64,000 nucleotides of DNA from the NCBI RefSeq assembly GCF_011058155.1, contig NZ_JAALFC010000011.1, forward strand, positions 16,752-80,751, in the 5' to 3' direction. The notes beneath the pieces are model-generated. The model saw nothing but the letters and a program-made list of their open reading frames with translations, had not been told where the DNA came from and did not search any database. Position 1 is the stretch's first letter. Each line of letters opens with the position of its first letter. The stretch comes from Litoribacterium kuwaitense (GTDB lineage Bacteria; Bacillota; Bacilli; Bacillales; DSM-28697). A program made the position numbers and the translations under genes. Positions 52,293 through 61,572 of the stretch are shown piece by piece.

Positions 52293-53756
52293 TTACTTTT
52301 GTGCAGTGATCGCTTCTTGGATCAGCTCTTCCATTTGTTCAAGCACTGGAAGCGGGTCCTTTTTTCCTAGGAATATATTCGAAATCGCTTCGTCACGGAG
52401 CTTATACGCCTGGTCATACGACGGATGCGTAATCGATACTGCACGGTAAGCTTTTCTTAATTGCACATTATTTTCGTCAATATATTTCAAAACGGATTTC
52501 GACGAGCTTAAAAGCTTCTCATACCGCTCTTCGTCATCAATAAAATCGTTTCTGATCGGCATCGCGCCGCCAAATTCAGCCGCCTTCTCTTGCGCGTCTA
52601 AAGTCAGCATCCAAAGAATAAACTCTTTCGCCCACTGTTTATTTAAGTCCGGCTTCGCTGCCCAAATGTAATAGCCATTGGTCGTTCCTTGGCGCATCCA
52701 GTTCTTCTGGTCTGGAGAATCGATAAAAGGAACGGACATATAGCCCCATTTAAACCCTTCAGGTGCAGAATTTTTCATTTCGTTTTCTACGTGGTGTCCG
52801 GTTGACACCATCGCGACGTCGCCTTGCAACACTTGCATTTGCGATTGGGTGTGGCTTAATGCTGGTAGACCTTCGTGGAAGTAGCCTTTTTGCCCAAGTT
52901 CATAGACTTTTTCCCAGCGCTCGATGTTTGCCGGATTTGTAAATACTTCTCCTGTATAGTTCTGATAGTCTTCTAGATACTCATCAACATTTCCATTCTT
53001 GTCGGCAATTTCGTAAGTTTCAACGTCGCCAAATGCCCAATCGTGATAATACGGATACATGCCTGGGAACGTGATCGGTGTAATGCCGTCGGCTTGAATT
53101 TGTTCAAGCAGCGCCGTAAATTCGTCCCACGTTTGCGGATTTTGATTCCAACCTTGTTCTTCAAATAAATTTTTGTTGAAGAAAAGCCCGCCGACACTTG
53201 CTAACGTCGGCATCGTATACGAGACGCCTTCAATGCGGTCGGAAGATTCATAAATCCCATTCATCATCAATTCTTTGACCGTCCCATCGGCATCGGGGAT
53301 TTTTTTCTCCCAAACATCGTCTAATGGTTCAAGCTTCCCCGCTTCAGCTAACCCGACGACACCTCCGGAGGGCGCACGGTTAAACAAGTCAAACATTTCC
53401 TCGTCGTCTCCGGCTGAAATCCGCGTCGAAAGAACTTGAGACATATCTGGTGACGAAAGCATGTCAATCGTGACGTTTGGATATTCTTGCTCAAAGCTCG
53501 CGATCACGTCACCCATCCACTTTCGCCCATTGCCACCTTCAAAAAATCCGTACTTCAACGTCACTTCAACATCTTTCGGCAAGCCATTGTCATACACTTC
53601 ACCGCTAGCTTGTCCTTCTTGTTCTGTTGAGTTTCCTTCACCCGATGATCCGCTCGTTGACTCTTGACTTCCACCGCTCATGCCTGGCATACCACACCCG
53701 ACGAGTACGATAAGCGCCAGGATAAACAAAGTCAGCGTATACATTACTTTTTTCAT
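52293..53756 (-). CDS. Extracellular sugar-binding lipoprotein (CUT1 solute-binding protein)
   Basis: The 487-residue protein has a lipoprotein signal peptide with lipobox LVGC (Cys about 21), a Ser/Gly/Glu-rich linker, and a type-1 solute-binding fold (VEVTLKYGFFEGGNGRKWMGDVIASFEQEYPNVT.., GDVAMVSTGHH). It delivers sugar to the two permeases downstream. ATG 53756 lies nine bases after GAGAGG. The palindrome at 53780-53803 just upstream probably binds the ROK repressor. Confidence 0.94.
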   Translation of the reverse strand: MKKVMYTLTLFILALIVLVGCGMPGMSGGSQESTSGSSGEGNSTEQEGQASGEVYDNGLPKDVEVTLKYGFFEGGNGRKWMGDVIASFEQEYPNVTIDMLSSPDMSQVLSTRISAGDDEEMFDLFNRAPSGGVVGLAEAGKLEPLDDVWEKKIPDADGTVKELMMNGIYESSDRIEGVSYTMPTLASVGGLFFNKNLFEEQGWNQNPQTWDEFTALLEQIQADGITPITFPGMYPYYHDWAFGDVETYEIADKNGNVDEYLEDYQNYTGEVFTNPANIERWEKVYELGQKGYFHEGLPALSHTQSQMQVLQGDVAMVSTGHHVENEMKNSAPEGFKWGYMSVPFIDSPDQKNWMRQGTTNGYYIWAAKPDLNKQWAKEFILWMLTLDAQEKAAEFGGAMPIRNDFIDDEERYEKLLSSSKSVLKYIDENNVQLRKAYRAVSITHPSYDQAYKLRDEAISNIFLGKKDPLPVLEQMEELIQEAITAQK

Positions 53757-53779
53757 ACCATTCATCCTCTCTATTACTA

Positions 53780-53803
53780 TTTAATCAATTTGATTTATTT
53801 AAT
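53780..53803. promoter_or_regulatory. Candidate ROK-repressor operator, site A
   Basis: TTTAATCAATTTGATTTATTTAAT-type palindrome with core AATCAA-T-TTGATT (53783-53795), 24 bases before the binding-protein start. The identical 13-base core occurs at 58672-58684. Confidence 0.6.
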
Positions 53804-53876
53804 GATTGTATCACTTTTCTGTAAATGTTCTGTTAATGCGCGAATGATTTTCGGTTAAGTTCACGCAGGTGAGAGA

Positions 53877-53911
53877 CTGTTCGTACTCATTTGAAGGGAG
53901 GATACGAACAG
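53877..53911 (-). terminator. Hairpin after the giant phosphoesterase gene
   Basis: CTGTTCGTA and TACGAACAG (53877-53885, 53903-53911) form a perfect 9 bp stem 14 bases after the stop. The T-run is weak. Confidence 0.5.
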
Positions 53912-53924
53912 CCCTGTATCACGA

Positions 53925-56900
53925 CTACTTTAAATACGGTCGCTTCAACTCGTCATCCCACGCCCATATGGTGTCAAAGTCAAATCCTAAACGGTCACTA
54001 AAGAAAGCCTGCGTCTTAAACACTTCTGCACTGATGCCAAGTCCTTTTTCATTTGTCAAGGATTCGTCAGTGATCCGCTCCACCTCAACGATCATGTTGT
54101 CATTGGCAAAGTTGTTTTCTAGCGTTGCCGTATGTCCATTCAATACTCTGGCGACGACGCGGTTGGCGCTGACCGGCGTTCTTACTTCGTCATTTAAAGC
54201 AATGGTGTTACGGACGACGGTGTCGTTGTATGCATAGCCGCTGATGCCGCCAGCGTTATTTTCGAGGGCGGTCACATTGCCGGTAGCGTAGCTGCGTTCG
54301 GTCAGACTGCCTGCGTTTGTAATACCAATCAGTCCGCCGGCTTGCTTTTCCGTCGCCGTGACGAGAGCGTCGGAATAGCTGTCGCGGACGATACCATTAG
54401 AATAACCAATCAGTCCGCCAACAGTGTTTTCTCCGGTGACTGTGCCTGTCGAATAACTGCGCTCCACTGTGCCATTGTTTACATTGACTAACACGCCGGT
54501 TTGCGGTGCTCCATCTTCTCCGGTGATATCCGCATTGGTCATTGCTACATGCTGAATCGTTCCTGCATTCAAGTGGAATAATGCGCCATACGATGAATGA
54601 ACATTTTTCAATGTCTTCCCATTCCCATCAAATACGCCCATAAACGGAACGTCTCTGACTAATTGGGGTACGGCCTCTCCTTGGAAGTCCACATCGTTTT
54701 TTAGTCGATAGCGTTCTTTCGGAAAGCGACTGATCTCTTGTAAGTCGGCAATGCTCTCAATTAGGTAAAAGCCGTCTGTGTCTTCTGCTAATGCCGGAGT
54801 GCCGCCACCGCTCTGCTCGGTATTTTCACGGTTCTCTTGCAACAGTGGGCGATTTGCGGTTTCGTCCCACGTCCACACGTTCTGAAAATCCCAGCCTAGC
54901 TCATCTTCATACGTCGCTTGCTGCTGTAATTCTGCTGCTGTTTTGCTGGCGCCTTTTTCGTTGTCAGCGTCTGCACTTGTTTGCCCTTCTTTACTGACCA
55001 TCATCGTGTCCAGTCCGACATTGTTGACGAGTGTCGCCTGCTCGCCGGCAAGCATTCTGGCGACGATTCGGTTTGCGGCTGAAATCGTAATGACAGAGGG
55101 GTTTAACGCAGCGCTGTTTTTTATGACGGTGTTGTTATAGCTGTAGCCGCTCACACCGCCCGAGTTGCTTTGTCCGGATGTGACAGAGCCTGTCGCGTAT
55201 ACGTTTTCCGTGATGCTGCCTCGATTCGTAATCCCAATGAGGCCGCCGGATTGTTTGGACGTCGCTTTGACGTTTGCCGTCGAGTAGCTATTGCGGACAA
55301 CACCATTAGAATAGCCGACGAGGCCGCCGACGTTAGACGTGCCGGTGATGGTGCCAGTCGTATACGCTTGCTCGATCGTGCCGTTATTGACATCAGCTAA
55401 GATGCCTGCGTCACTGCGGCCAGCGTTGACTTCAGCATCGATGACCGCAACGTTCTTAATCGTCCCTTCGTTCATGCGGAAGAGTCCTGCGCCACCGTCT
55501 TCTGCGACAAACTCAACGCCGGAAATGGTGTGGCCATTGCCGTCAAAGACACCTGTAAACGGGTCGTCTACAGCGCCGATCGCTGTGATCACATCATTGT
55601 TCCCAACAATGTTAGCGGTAAGCCGATAGTGTTTATCCGGGTAGTCGTTGATTTTTTCAAAATCGCTGATGCTGTCAATCTTATAAGGGTTTTCCACTGT
55701 TCCGTCTCCGTCCATCGCGTCGCGAATGACCGTTTCTGGGAAGATGTCATTTCGATCGGTGACGTTATCCCAAACGAATAATTTAACCGTCTGCTGGTCA
55801 GTAAATGTCAATGGTTCAGCAAAGTGAATCATCTGCTCGCGTCCGAGATGCTCTAAAGCGACTTCCTTCGTTTGCGAAGCGACTAATTCTCCGGTTTGGT
55901 CATAAACAGCGCCCATTACCGCAACGTCGTCCACGGACTCAGGATAATTTAAAATGCCAATACCGTTAAACACACCTTCTTCAACGTCAATACTCGTCAG
56001 CTCAAGATGGTTTTTAGGCGGCGCGAGTGTAAACTCATCGATGACGTCGCCGTTGTTGTTATAGGCTTTCCATGTGAGTGAAGTGTCATCAGCTTCAAGG
56101 ACAGCACCCGTTTGCACGTCATCATCGTACACGATATGATCCCAATCGTACGTTTCGTTATCGTAAAATTTCGGGCCGGAAGAGCCCATTGTAATAAAAG
56201 TCGTGCCGAGGGTCATCGCTTCGTCACGCTGATCGACTGCACCATCACGAATCGATGTCCGTTTATACACATGGTCGTGACCACCAATGTATAAGCGAAC
56301 GCCGAGCTGCTGCATTTTCTGCGTCATTTGCGCCCGATCCGCACTCATCCCCGGATCATCACTATGCGAACCGCCGTAATAAGGGAAATGACCGACGACC
56401 ACCTTCCACACTTTATCAGTCGAACGCATATCCTCTTCCAGCCAGTCAAGTTGTTCTTCAGTCAGCTCTAACGAATTTAAGACAGCGACGTGCACATTGC
56501 CTTGATCAAAAGAGTAATAGTCTTCTTTATCACTGCCGTTTTTCGGGAGATTAAAGAAATGCTTGAACGAGCTCGCGTCTGCATCCTGAACGTATTCATG
56601 ATTGCCAAGCATGTTGGCCGACAATAGCCCAATGTCATCATAGACGGTTTGGAACACGTCATTCCACGCGTGGATGCTGCCCGCCGCATCGACGAGGTCG
56701 CCGACTTGAACCATCACTTCTCCCTCTGGATGCTTTTCTTTAAGAACGGAAAGCATTTCTGTGAACAGCGCAAAACTTTGTTTGTCACGATCAGGAACTT
56801 GTAAATCCCCCATCATGTACATCGTTGTAGCGTTCGCATCCGTAGCTGTCGTAAACGTATGAACGTCGCCCCACGGACCATTTTTCTTCAGACCATAACG

Positions 56901-58601
56901 ATATTCGTATGTCGTCCCTGCGTCTAAGTCGGTAAGATCTGCTTCGTGGGCTGCTAATATGCGGTAATGACTCGAATCGATGTCGTCACCGTACGCCGAT
57001 TCAAAGTACGACACGTTCGTCTTGACGGTCGGCGCTTTTTTCCAACTATCCTCCGCCCTTTTGTACTGAACGTAAGCTTGATCAACGACGCGATCGGTCA
57101 CTAAATTTATGCCCACTTCTTGTTCGTTCGCGCCGACATTGACGACTGGCGAGAACTCGTTTAATACTTTATCCGCATCGAGCTGATTGTCTTTGACGTC
57201 AATCTGGATTAATTCAGCACGTGAATTTCCTGCGCCATCAGTCGCATAGTACCTGACGAAATATTCGCCATATTCTTCGATCAAAAATGCCTGATTCTCA
57301 ACGTTGACGTGCCCTTTTGAGTTAAACACATCGACCGTTACCTCAGGTGCGTCCCCGCTGTCATCGGTCGCTACAGCGTCTGGAATCTGCACGGTATCAC
57401 CAAGCTTTACTTTTTTCGGAAGCTTGCCGTGAACAGCAATCTCTGGCGCGAAATCGGTTCCGCGCGTGACGTCCCCGATCCAAATGGGCGCACCGATGAT
57501 TTCATCGCCATCTGCTTGAAACACTCTGACGAGAAAATAATCACCGTTCTCGCTTGGCAGCGTCTCATTTTTGCTAAATTCGTTGTCAGCAATATTTGTG
57601 TATTCTTTGACGACTTCTCCTTCATTCGTATATATCACAACACGGTCAATATGGTCTTCTTGATCAGGGTCTCTAAACACCATGTTAACCTCAATCTCTT
57701 CTGTATCACTCGGTAATATTGAGCCGAGAATTTGACCATTGGCGGAAAAAGCAAACACAAAATTTTCGTCAAAAGAAGAATACGTACGGCGATTGCGCAT
57801 CGCGTCATAAATCTCTTCGCGCGTTAAGCTGGTTGTCCATAGCCCTGTAAGAGCCGGATTATTCGAGCCCCAATTGGCACTATGCTCATCCCCACCATAT
57901 GTAGGCGACACGTGCCAGCCTTGATCCAGCGCTTGAATGTACGTATCAAAATAGCGCGCGACCTTATATTCAAAGAGTGTCACATTTCGATCGACCTCTT
58001 CGTTAAAATGACTGAAGCCAAAGAAGTCGCCTTTTCCACCGGCATCAGGGTGGTTAAACTGCACGATCGCATCTTGATCCTGTGAGACACGACCGTAAAA
58101 CGTCGGAAGGTCATATTTTAAGTCGCCCATTCCGAATTGACCAGTCGCCCCTTTCCCATACGTGCGCGGAAACCATTCCGTATTAAACAAATTGACATGT
58201 CCAGCCTGGTCGTACCATGTGACCTCCGTCCCTGGGACGGTCACAAACTCACGGCTGTTATAGTCATTGTGCTGCTCATGAACGACCTTAAATTCTTCAG
58301 AATACGAATCCTCATACTTTTGCAAATAACTGTTCCCCGAACTAATATCGTACGTGACGTCGTGCTCAGTCGTCCCAAAAAAGTCAAGCGCCGTATTGGC
58401 CTGTACATGTTCAAACGCGTCTTTTGGCATGAGGACACCATCGCTAATCGACGTGTGGGCGTGCAGTTCTCCCCGATACAATTTCATTTGTAAATACTCC
58501 GCCCTATCGTTCTCGGCACCTGTAGCTGTCGGAAACGACGATAATAGCAACAAAAGCATTGTGATCATTCCAGTGATGACATGCACTCGTTTACTTTTCA
58601 T
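53925..58601 (-). CDS. Secreted PHP-type hydrolase + purple-acid-phosphatase-like phosphoesterase + two GLUG modules
   Basis: The 1558-residue exported protein has a signal peptide (1-28); a CehA/PHP-type metallohydrolase domain (about 35-380, ELHAHTSISDG, GTTEHD, FNHPDAGG); an Ig-like segment (about 390-480); an Fn3-like purple-acid-phosphatase N-domain (about 490-590); a calcineurin-like phosphoesterase with MGDLQ, QVGDLVDAAG, MLGNHEYV, GHFPYYGG and GGHDHVYK (about 595-785); a beta domain; then two related 290-residue halves (about 970-1245 and 1275-1558), each with GLUG motifs (VGGLVGYSNGVVRNSYS and VGGLIGYSNGIVRDSYS) and a matching WxWDxxxxRPxL end. No SLH or LPXTG anchor is seen. Substrate is unknown; extracellular phosphoesters of glycans or lipids fit. 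Candidate ROK operator B lies upstream. Confidence 0.9.
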   Translation of the reverse strand: MKSKRVHVITGMITMLLLLLSSFPTATGAENDRAEYLQMKLYRGELHAHTSISDGVLMPKDAFEHVQANTALDFFGTTEHDVTYDISSGNSYLQKYEDSYSEEFKVVHEQHNDYNSREFVTVPGTEVTWYDQAGHVNLFNTEWFPRTYGKGATGQFGMGDLKYDLPTFYGRVSQDQDAIVQFNHPDAGGKGDFFGFSHFNEEVDRNVTLFEYKVARYFDTYIQALDQGWHVSPTYGGDEHSANWGSNNPALTGLWTTSLTREEIYDAMRNRRTYSSFDENFVFAFSANGQILGSILPSDTEEIEVNMVFRDPDQEDHIDRVVIYTNEGEVVKEYTNIADNEFSKNETLPSENGDYFLVRVFQADGDEIIGAPIWIGDVTRGTDFAPEIAVHGKLPKKVKLGDTVQIPDAVATDDSGDAPEVTVDVFNSKGHVNVENQAFLIEEYGEYFVRYYATDGAGNSRAELIQIDVKDNQLDADKVLNEFSPVVNVGANEQEVGINLVTDRVVDQAYVQYKRAEDSWKKAPTVKTNVSYFESAYGDDIDSSHYRILAAHEADLTDLDAGTTYEYRYGLKKNGPWGDVHTFTTATDANATTMYMMGDLQVPDRDKQSFALFTEMLSVLKEKHPEGEVMVQVGDLVDAAGSIHAWNDVFQTVYDDIGLLSANMLGNHEYVQDADASSFKHFFNLPKNGSDKEDYYSFDQGNVHVAVLNSLELTEEQLDWLEEDMRSTDKVWKVVVGHFPYYGGSHSDDPGMSADRAQMTQKMQQLGVRLYIGGHDHVYKRTSIRDGAVDQRDEAMTLGTTFITMGSSGPKFYDNETYDWDHIVYDDDVQTGAVLEADDTSLTWKAYNNNGDVIDEFTLAPPKNHLELTSIDVEEGVFNGIGILNYPESVDDVAVMGAVYDQTGELVASQTKEVALEHLGREQMIHFAEPLTFTDQQTVKLFVWDNVTDRNDIFPETVIRDAMDGDGTVENPYKIDSISDFEKINDYPDKHYRLTANIVGNNDVITAIGAVDDPFTGVFDGNGHTISGVEFVAEDGGAGLFRMNEGTIKNVAVIDAEVNAGRSDAGILADVNNGTIEQAYTTGTITGTSNVGGLVGYSNGVVRNSYSTANVKATSKQSGGLIGITNRGSITENVYATGSVTSGQSNSGGVSGYSYNNTVIKNSAALNPSVITISAANRIVARMLAGEQATLVNNVGLDTMMVSKEGQTSADADNEKGASKTAAELQQQATYEDELGWDFQNVWTWDETANRPLLQENRENTEQSGGGTPALAEDTDGFYLIESIADLQEISRFPKERYRLKNDVDFQGEAVPQLVRDVPFMGVFDGNGKTLKNVHSSYGALFHLNAGTIQHVAMTNADITGEDGAPQTGVLVNVNNGTVERSYSTGTVTGENTVGGLIGYSNGIVRDSYSDALVTATEKQAGGLIGITNAGSLTERSYATGNVTALENNAGGISGYAYNDTVVRNTIALNDEVRTPVSANRVVARVLNGHTATLENNFANDNMIVEVERITDESLTNEKGLGISAEVFKTQAFFSDRLGFDFDTIWAWDDELKRPYLK

Positions 58602-58650
58602 CGTAAACCCCTCTCCTATACTGGATTGGACGATCCATCTTGCGTAAACA

Positions 58651-58663
58651 GGTTCACCTCCTT
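58651..58663 (-). promoter_or_regulatory. Perfect Shine-Dalgarno sequence in the leader, without a standard gene
   Basis: On the minus strand AAGGAGGTGAACC lies about 50 bases before the phosphoesterase start, which has its own GGAGAGGGG. A 13-codon frame opens at GTG within it (NLFTQDGSSNPV, then TAG), and an ATG 18 bases downstream opens a 15-codon frame overlapping the main start. It may be a leader peptide or a standby ribosome site. Confidence 0.35.
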
Positions 58664-58700
58664 ATTTAATTAATCAATTTGATTGATCAAATGAATCATA
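58662..58700. promoter_or_regulatory. Candidate ROK-repressor operator, site B
   Basis: AT-rich palindrome with the core AATCAATTTGATT (58672-58684) followed by a second half GATCAAATGAATCA, about 70-100 bases before the giant phosphoesterase gene. Confidence 0.6.
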
Positions 58701-58744
58701 TCGAAGAATTGTTAAGGAATGATTAATGTCTTGTTTATTTTCTC

Positions 58745-58770
58745 TAAAAAAGAACGCTTTTATTCGTTCT
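58745..58770 (-). terminator. Terminator of the ROK - HAD - YdcF operon
   Basis: On the minus strand AGAACG, an eight-base loop, CGTTCT and TTTTTT, directly after the YdcF stop. Confidence 0.8.
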
Positions 58771-58771
58771 C

Positions 58772-59368
58772 TTACTCCCCATTGGCCTGTCGCTTTTGCC
58801 CTTCATCCGTCTTGGTCACTTTTTCCAGCCATGGCAGTGTCAGCTTAAATGCTTTTATCTCTGCAAAGGTCATCCTCACTTGCTTGGCTAAGCTTGAGAG
58901 CGTTCGAGGCGCATAGAAAGCGGTCGGAAAATGCAGCTTTTTTGTAATATACTTCATACGCCTCATATGAAATGAGTTTGAAATGAGCAGTGTCGAATGA
59001 AGGTCATGCTGCCGTAAAATCGTTTTACAATAGACAATGTTAAATACAGTGTTTCTCGCCTTTGTTTCTAACAAAATGTCTTCTGCACGTACCCCTTGAT
59101 TGATTAAATACGCTTTCATAATGTCTGCTTCTGTTTTTGTTGAAGTGACCGCCCCCCCTGTTAAGATGATTTTTTTATAGTGGTATCGCTCCATGAGCGC
59201 AAGCGCTGCATCAAGTCTTTCTTTTAACAAAGGATGAACTTGATCATTTTTACATTGGTAGCCAAGGATGATTAAAGCGTCAGCATCCTTGGCGTGAACA
59301 GAAAAGCTATGCATCCAAATAAAAAAAATGAGTGGCGTTGCTAAACTAATAATGAGAAGGAAGATCAT
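58772..59368 (-). CDS. YdcF/ElyC/SanA family (DUF218) membrane protein
   Basis: About 198 residues: one N-terminal membrane helix (MIFLLIISLATPLIFFIWM) and a DUF218 domain with DALIILGYQCKND, KIILTGGAVTST, EDILLETKARNTVFN and LLISNSFHMRRM. Relatives in E. coli (ElyC, SanA) affect envelope integrity; the reaction is unknown. It begins 43 bases after the HAD gene and closes the operon. The start is uncertain (ATG 59368 or TTG 59377; no strong ribosome-binding site). Confidence 0.85.
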   Translation of the reverse strand: MIFLLIISLATPLIFFIWMHSFSVHAKDADALIILGYQCKNDQVHPLLKERLDAALALMERYHYKKIILTGGAVTSTKTEADIMKAYLINQGVRAEDILLETKARNTVFNIVYCKTILRQHDLHSTLLISNSFHMRRMKYITKKLHFPTAFYAPRTLSSLAKQVRMTFAEIKAFKLTLPWLEKVTKTDEGQKRQANGE

Positions 59369-59410
59369 AATGTCCAATGAAGAGAACCCTTTCGTATGTA
59401 ATCGAGCAAT

Positions 59411-60151
59411 TTATACGTGCACATATTTCGCGATGGCCTGCGCAACACCGTCCTCTTCATTTGTCGCGGTCACAACGTGGGCGACTGCTTTAATCTCGTC
59501 GACCGCGTTATCCATGGCTACACTTAAGCCTGCCTGTTTCATTAAGGAAAGATCGTTTGGACTGTCGCCAACCGCCATGACTTCTGACATCTCAATGCCT
59601 AAAAGCTCACAAACCCGCTGAACGCCGGCTGCTTTCGTTACACCTTTTTTCGTCACTTCCATATTAAACGGCGTCGATTGAGTGATTTCGACCGAAGGCC
59701 ATTGGCTCACCTCGTCCCAAATCTCTTTGTGAACAGTTAAATCTTTCGAGCTAATGCCGAACTTCATCCACCCTCGTTCGAGCATATCTGCTGTCCATTC
59801 GTCACGACCTGTCACACTTTCGACGCTATACCCCCAAAACCAAACGTCGGCGTCAACAGCTAGTTCATACAGTTTTTGCAAATCTTTCTGCGCGATAAAA
59901 TGACGTTCGTGCAAATTTCCCGCACCTTCCCAAATCTCACCGCCATTGACAAGCACCATCGGTCCAGTTAAACCTAGCTCCTTCCAATACTTTTCAGCTG
60001 TCTGAAACCCGCGACCTGTCGCAAAAATGACATGGACGCCCTGCTCATGCACGTGCTGAATTTGCCTCTTCGTTTCTGTCGTGATCTCCTTATCGTCTGT
60101 GAGCAGTGTCCCATCTAAATCGAGTGCGACTAAACGGTAATTGTGTTTCAT
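59411..60151 (-). CDS. Cof-type HAD-IIB sugar phosphatase
   Basis: The 246-residue phosphatase has motif I LVALDLDGTLLTDD, motif II FATGR, the Lys of motif III and motif IV VMAVGDSPNDLSLMKQAG, then VAMDNAVDEIKAVAHVVTATNEEDGVAQAI. Cof enzymes dephosphorylate sugar phosphates and related metabolites. It follows the ROK repressor by 25 bases, so it is probably under the same autoregulated promoter. Confidence 0.94.
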   Translation of the reverse strand: MKHNYRLVALDLDGTLLTDDKEITTETKRQIQHVHEQGVHVIFATGRGFQTAEKYWKELGLTGPMVLVNGGEIWEGAGNLHERHFIAQKDLQKLYELAVDADVWFWGYSVESVTGRDEWTADMLERGWMKFGISSKDLTVHKEIWDEVSQWPSVEITQSTPFNMEVTKKGVTKAAGVQRVCELLGIEMSEVMAVGDSPNDLSLMKQAGLSVAMDNAVDEIKAVAHVVTATNEEDGVAQAIAKYVHV

Positions 60152-60176
60152 GTCGGTGTCTCCTTTTATGTGTAAA

Positions 60177-61336
60177 TTATAATGAGAGAATATCTAACGG
60201 GACATCGAAAAATGTCTTGATCACGAGCTGACCAGCGAGTGCTGCCTCATCGTAGTCGTTATTAAATGGATGTAACGAAATGTTTTGGCACGTTTGCGGA
60301 ACGGTCTGCTGGACAATCCCGAGTACTTCAGGGATGATTCGATCGCCTAATTGCTCGATCACTCTTCCCGTCAGCATCACTTGATCTGGATTTAAGAAGG
60401 TGACGACGTTGCTTAAGGAGAGGCCGATGGCGGCGATGATTTTTTGCAGCAAGGCAATGTCCTCTTCCTTTCCTGAGCGCACATGCCAAGCAAACTCGTC
60501 GAGTGTCATCCCTTTGTTTTTGATTAAACCGCTATTGGAGGCGAGTGTCGTCAAACAGCCGACCGCGCCACAGTGGCACATGTAGGCGTCAGCGCCAGAA
60601 AATGCTTTCACATGCCCGAACTCCCCTGCAACATGAGTCGACCCGACAAAGAGTTTTTTTGGTGCATCACCGCACCACCAATCCCATGATCCAGCTTTAA
60701 AACAATATTATTCTCGGATGCTGCTAAATCTCCTTTGTCATTTTCAATGATCGCTAATAAATTCACGTCATTTTCGATATAAATCGGAAAATCAAAGGTT
60801 TGCTTAAGGCGAGCGACGAGGGGAAAATTGTCGAACGCGAGCCCTTGAGATTCAATGACGATCCCTTGCTTAGAATCGACGAGACCTTGAATGCTTAATC
60901 CGATGCCGCGCAGTTTCGTCTCATCTGGGACAGCCTGATGAAGCTTCGCAAGCACGTCGTAAATGCAAGCAAATGTGTCTTCAGCATCATGAAACACGCT
61001 GACATCCATTCGCTCATTCGCTAAGACCTTTCCGCTAAAATCGATTAACGCCCCTGCGACATACTTCACCGCAACTTCAATGCCAATGGCGAACATCCCA
61101 CTCGTTTGAATGACTAAAGGAATCGGTCTTCTCCCTCGAGCACCTGACGTCGACTGGCCTTCCATAACGAGATCGTCTTCGATCAGGCGGTTGACGATAT
61201 TTGTGACCGTTTGCTGGGTTAAGGCTGTCCTTTCCGCCAGTTCAACGCGCGAAATCGGACTTTCATTGTAAATCAAATGTAATATTTTCTGTTGATTGAT
61301 GAATTTCATCCCTTGCTGACTCGAGACCTTGTTCAT
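60177..61336 (-). pseudogene. ROK family transcriptional repressor (XylR/NagC type), apparent 1-base deletion
   Basis: N-terminal winged helix-turn-helix (QQKILHLIYNESPISRVELAERTALTQQTVTNIVNRL) plus a ROK sugar-binding domain (IGIEVAVKYVAGALIDF, YIENDVNLLAI, LKLDHGIGGAVMHQ). The frame breaks at an A7 run (60654-60660 on the plus strand as T7). An eighth A restores LFVGSTHVAGEFGHVKAFSGADAYMCHCGAVGCLTTLAS with the zinc motif CxCGxxGC and the HxxGEFGH motif, running to 60177. The full product would be about 386 residues. ATG 61336 follows AAGGTGG. It heads an operon with HAD and YdcF genes and is preceded by operator site C. Confidence 0.88.
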
Positions 61337-61375
61337 GGTGGACCACCTTTTTTCTACGTCTGCACGTTCATTCCA

Positions 61376-61403
61376 TTAAATAATCAAATGAATTGATTTA
61401 AAT
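61376..61403. promoter_or_regulatory. Candidate ROK-repressor operator, site C
   Basis: TTAAAT-AATCAA-ATGAA-TTGATT-TAAAT palindrome, 40 bases before the ROK repressor start. It uses the same AATCAA/TTGATT half-sites as sites A and B, with a wider centre. It suggests autoregulation. Confidence 0.6.
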
Positions 61404-61572
61404 ATATACTTTTTAATAACACTTTTCAAGTATCTTTCTTTATATTTCTGAATATTAAAACAAAAATATGCCTCTTTAATCAACGTTTTGCTTAAATTGT
61501 AGCGAAAACGAAGGATTGCTTGCGCCACTTTTCAACGGGCACAGTGGACTTTCGCCGCCGAGATCACGACGC
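61404..61572. other. Gap with no gene
   Basis: AT-rich sequence upstream of the ROK operon. I see no reading frame with a ribosome-binding site on either strand; the plus-strand frame 61516-61854 is antisense to the stalk gene and its terminator. Confidence 0.4.

Noticed and set aside
54791..55781. Several plus-strand frames opposite the GLUG region
   Set aside because: They are antisense shadows created by the repeated Gly/Asn-rich codons; no ribosome sites.
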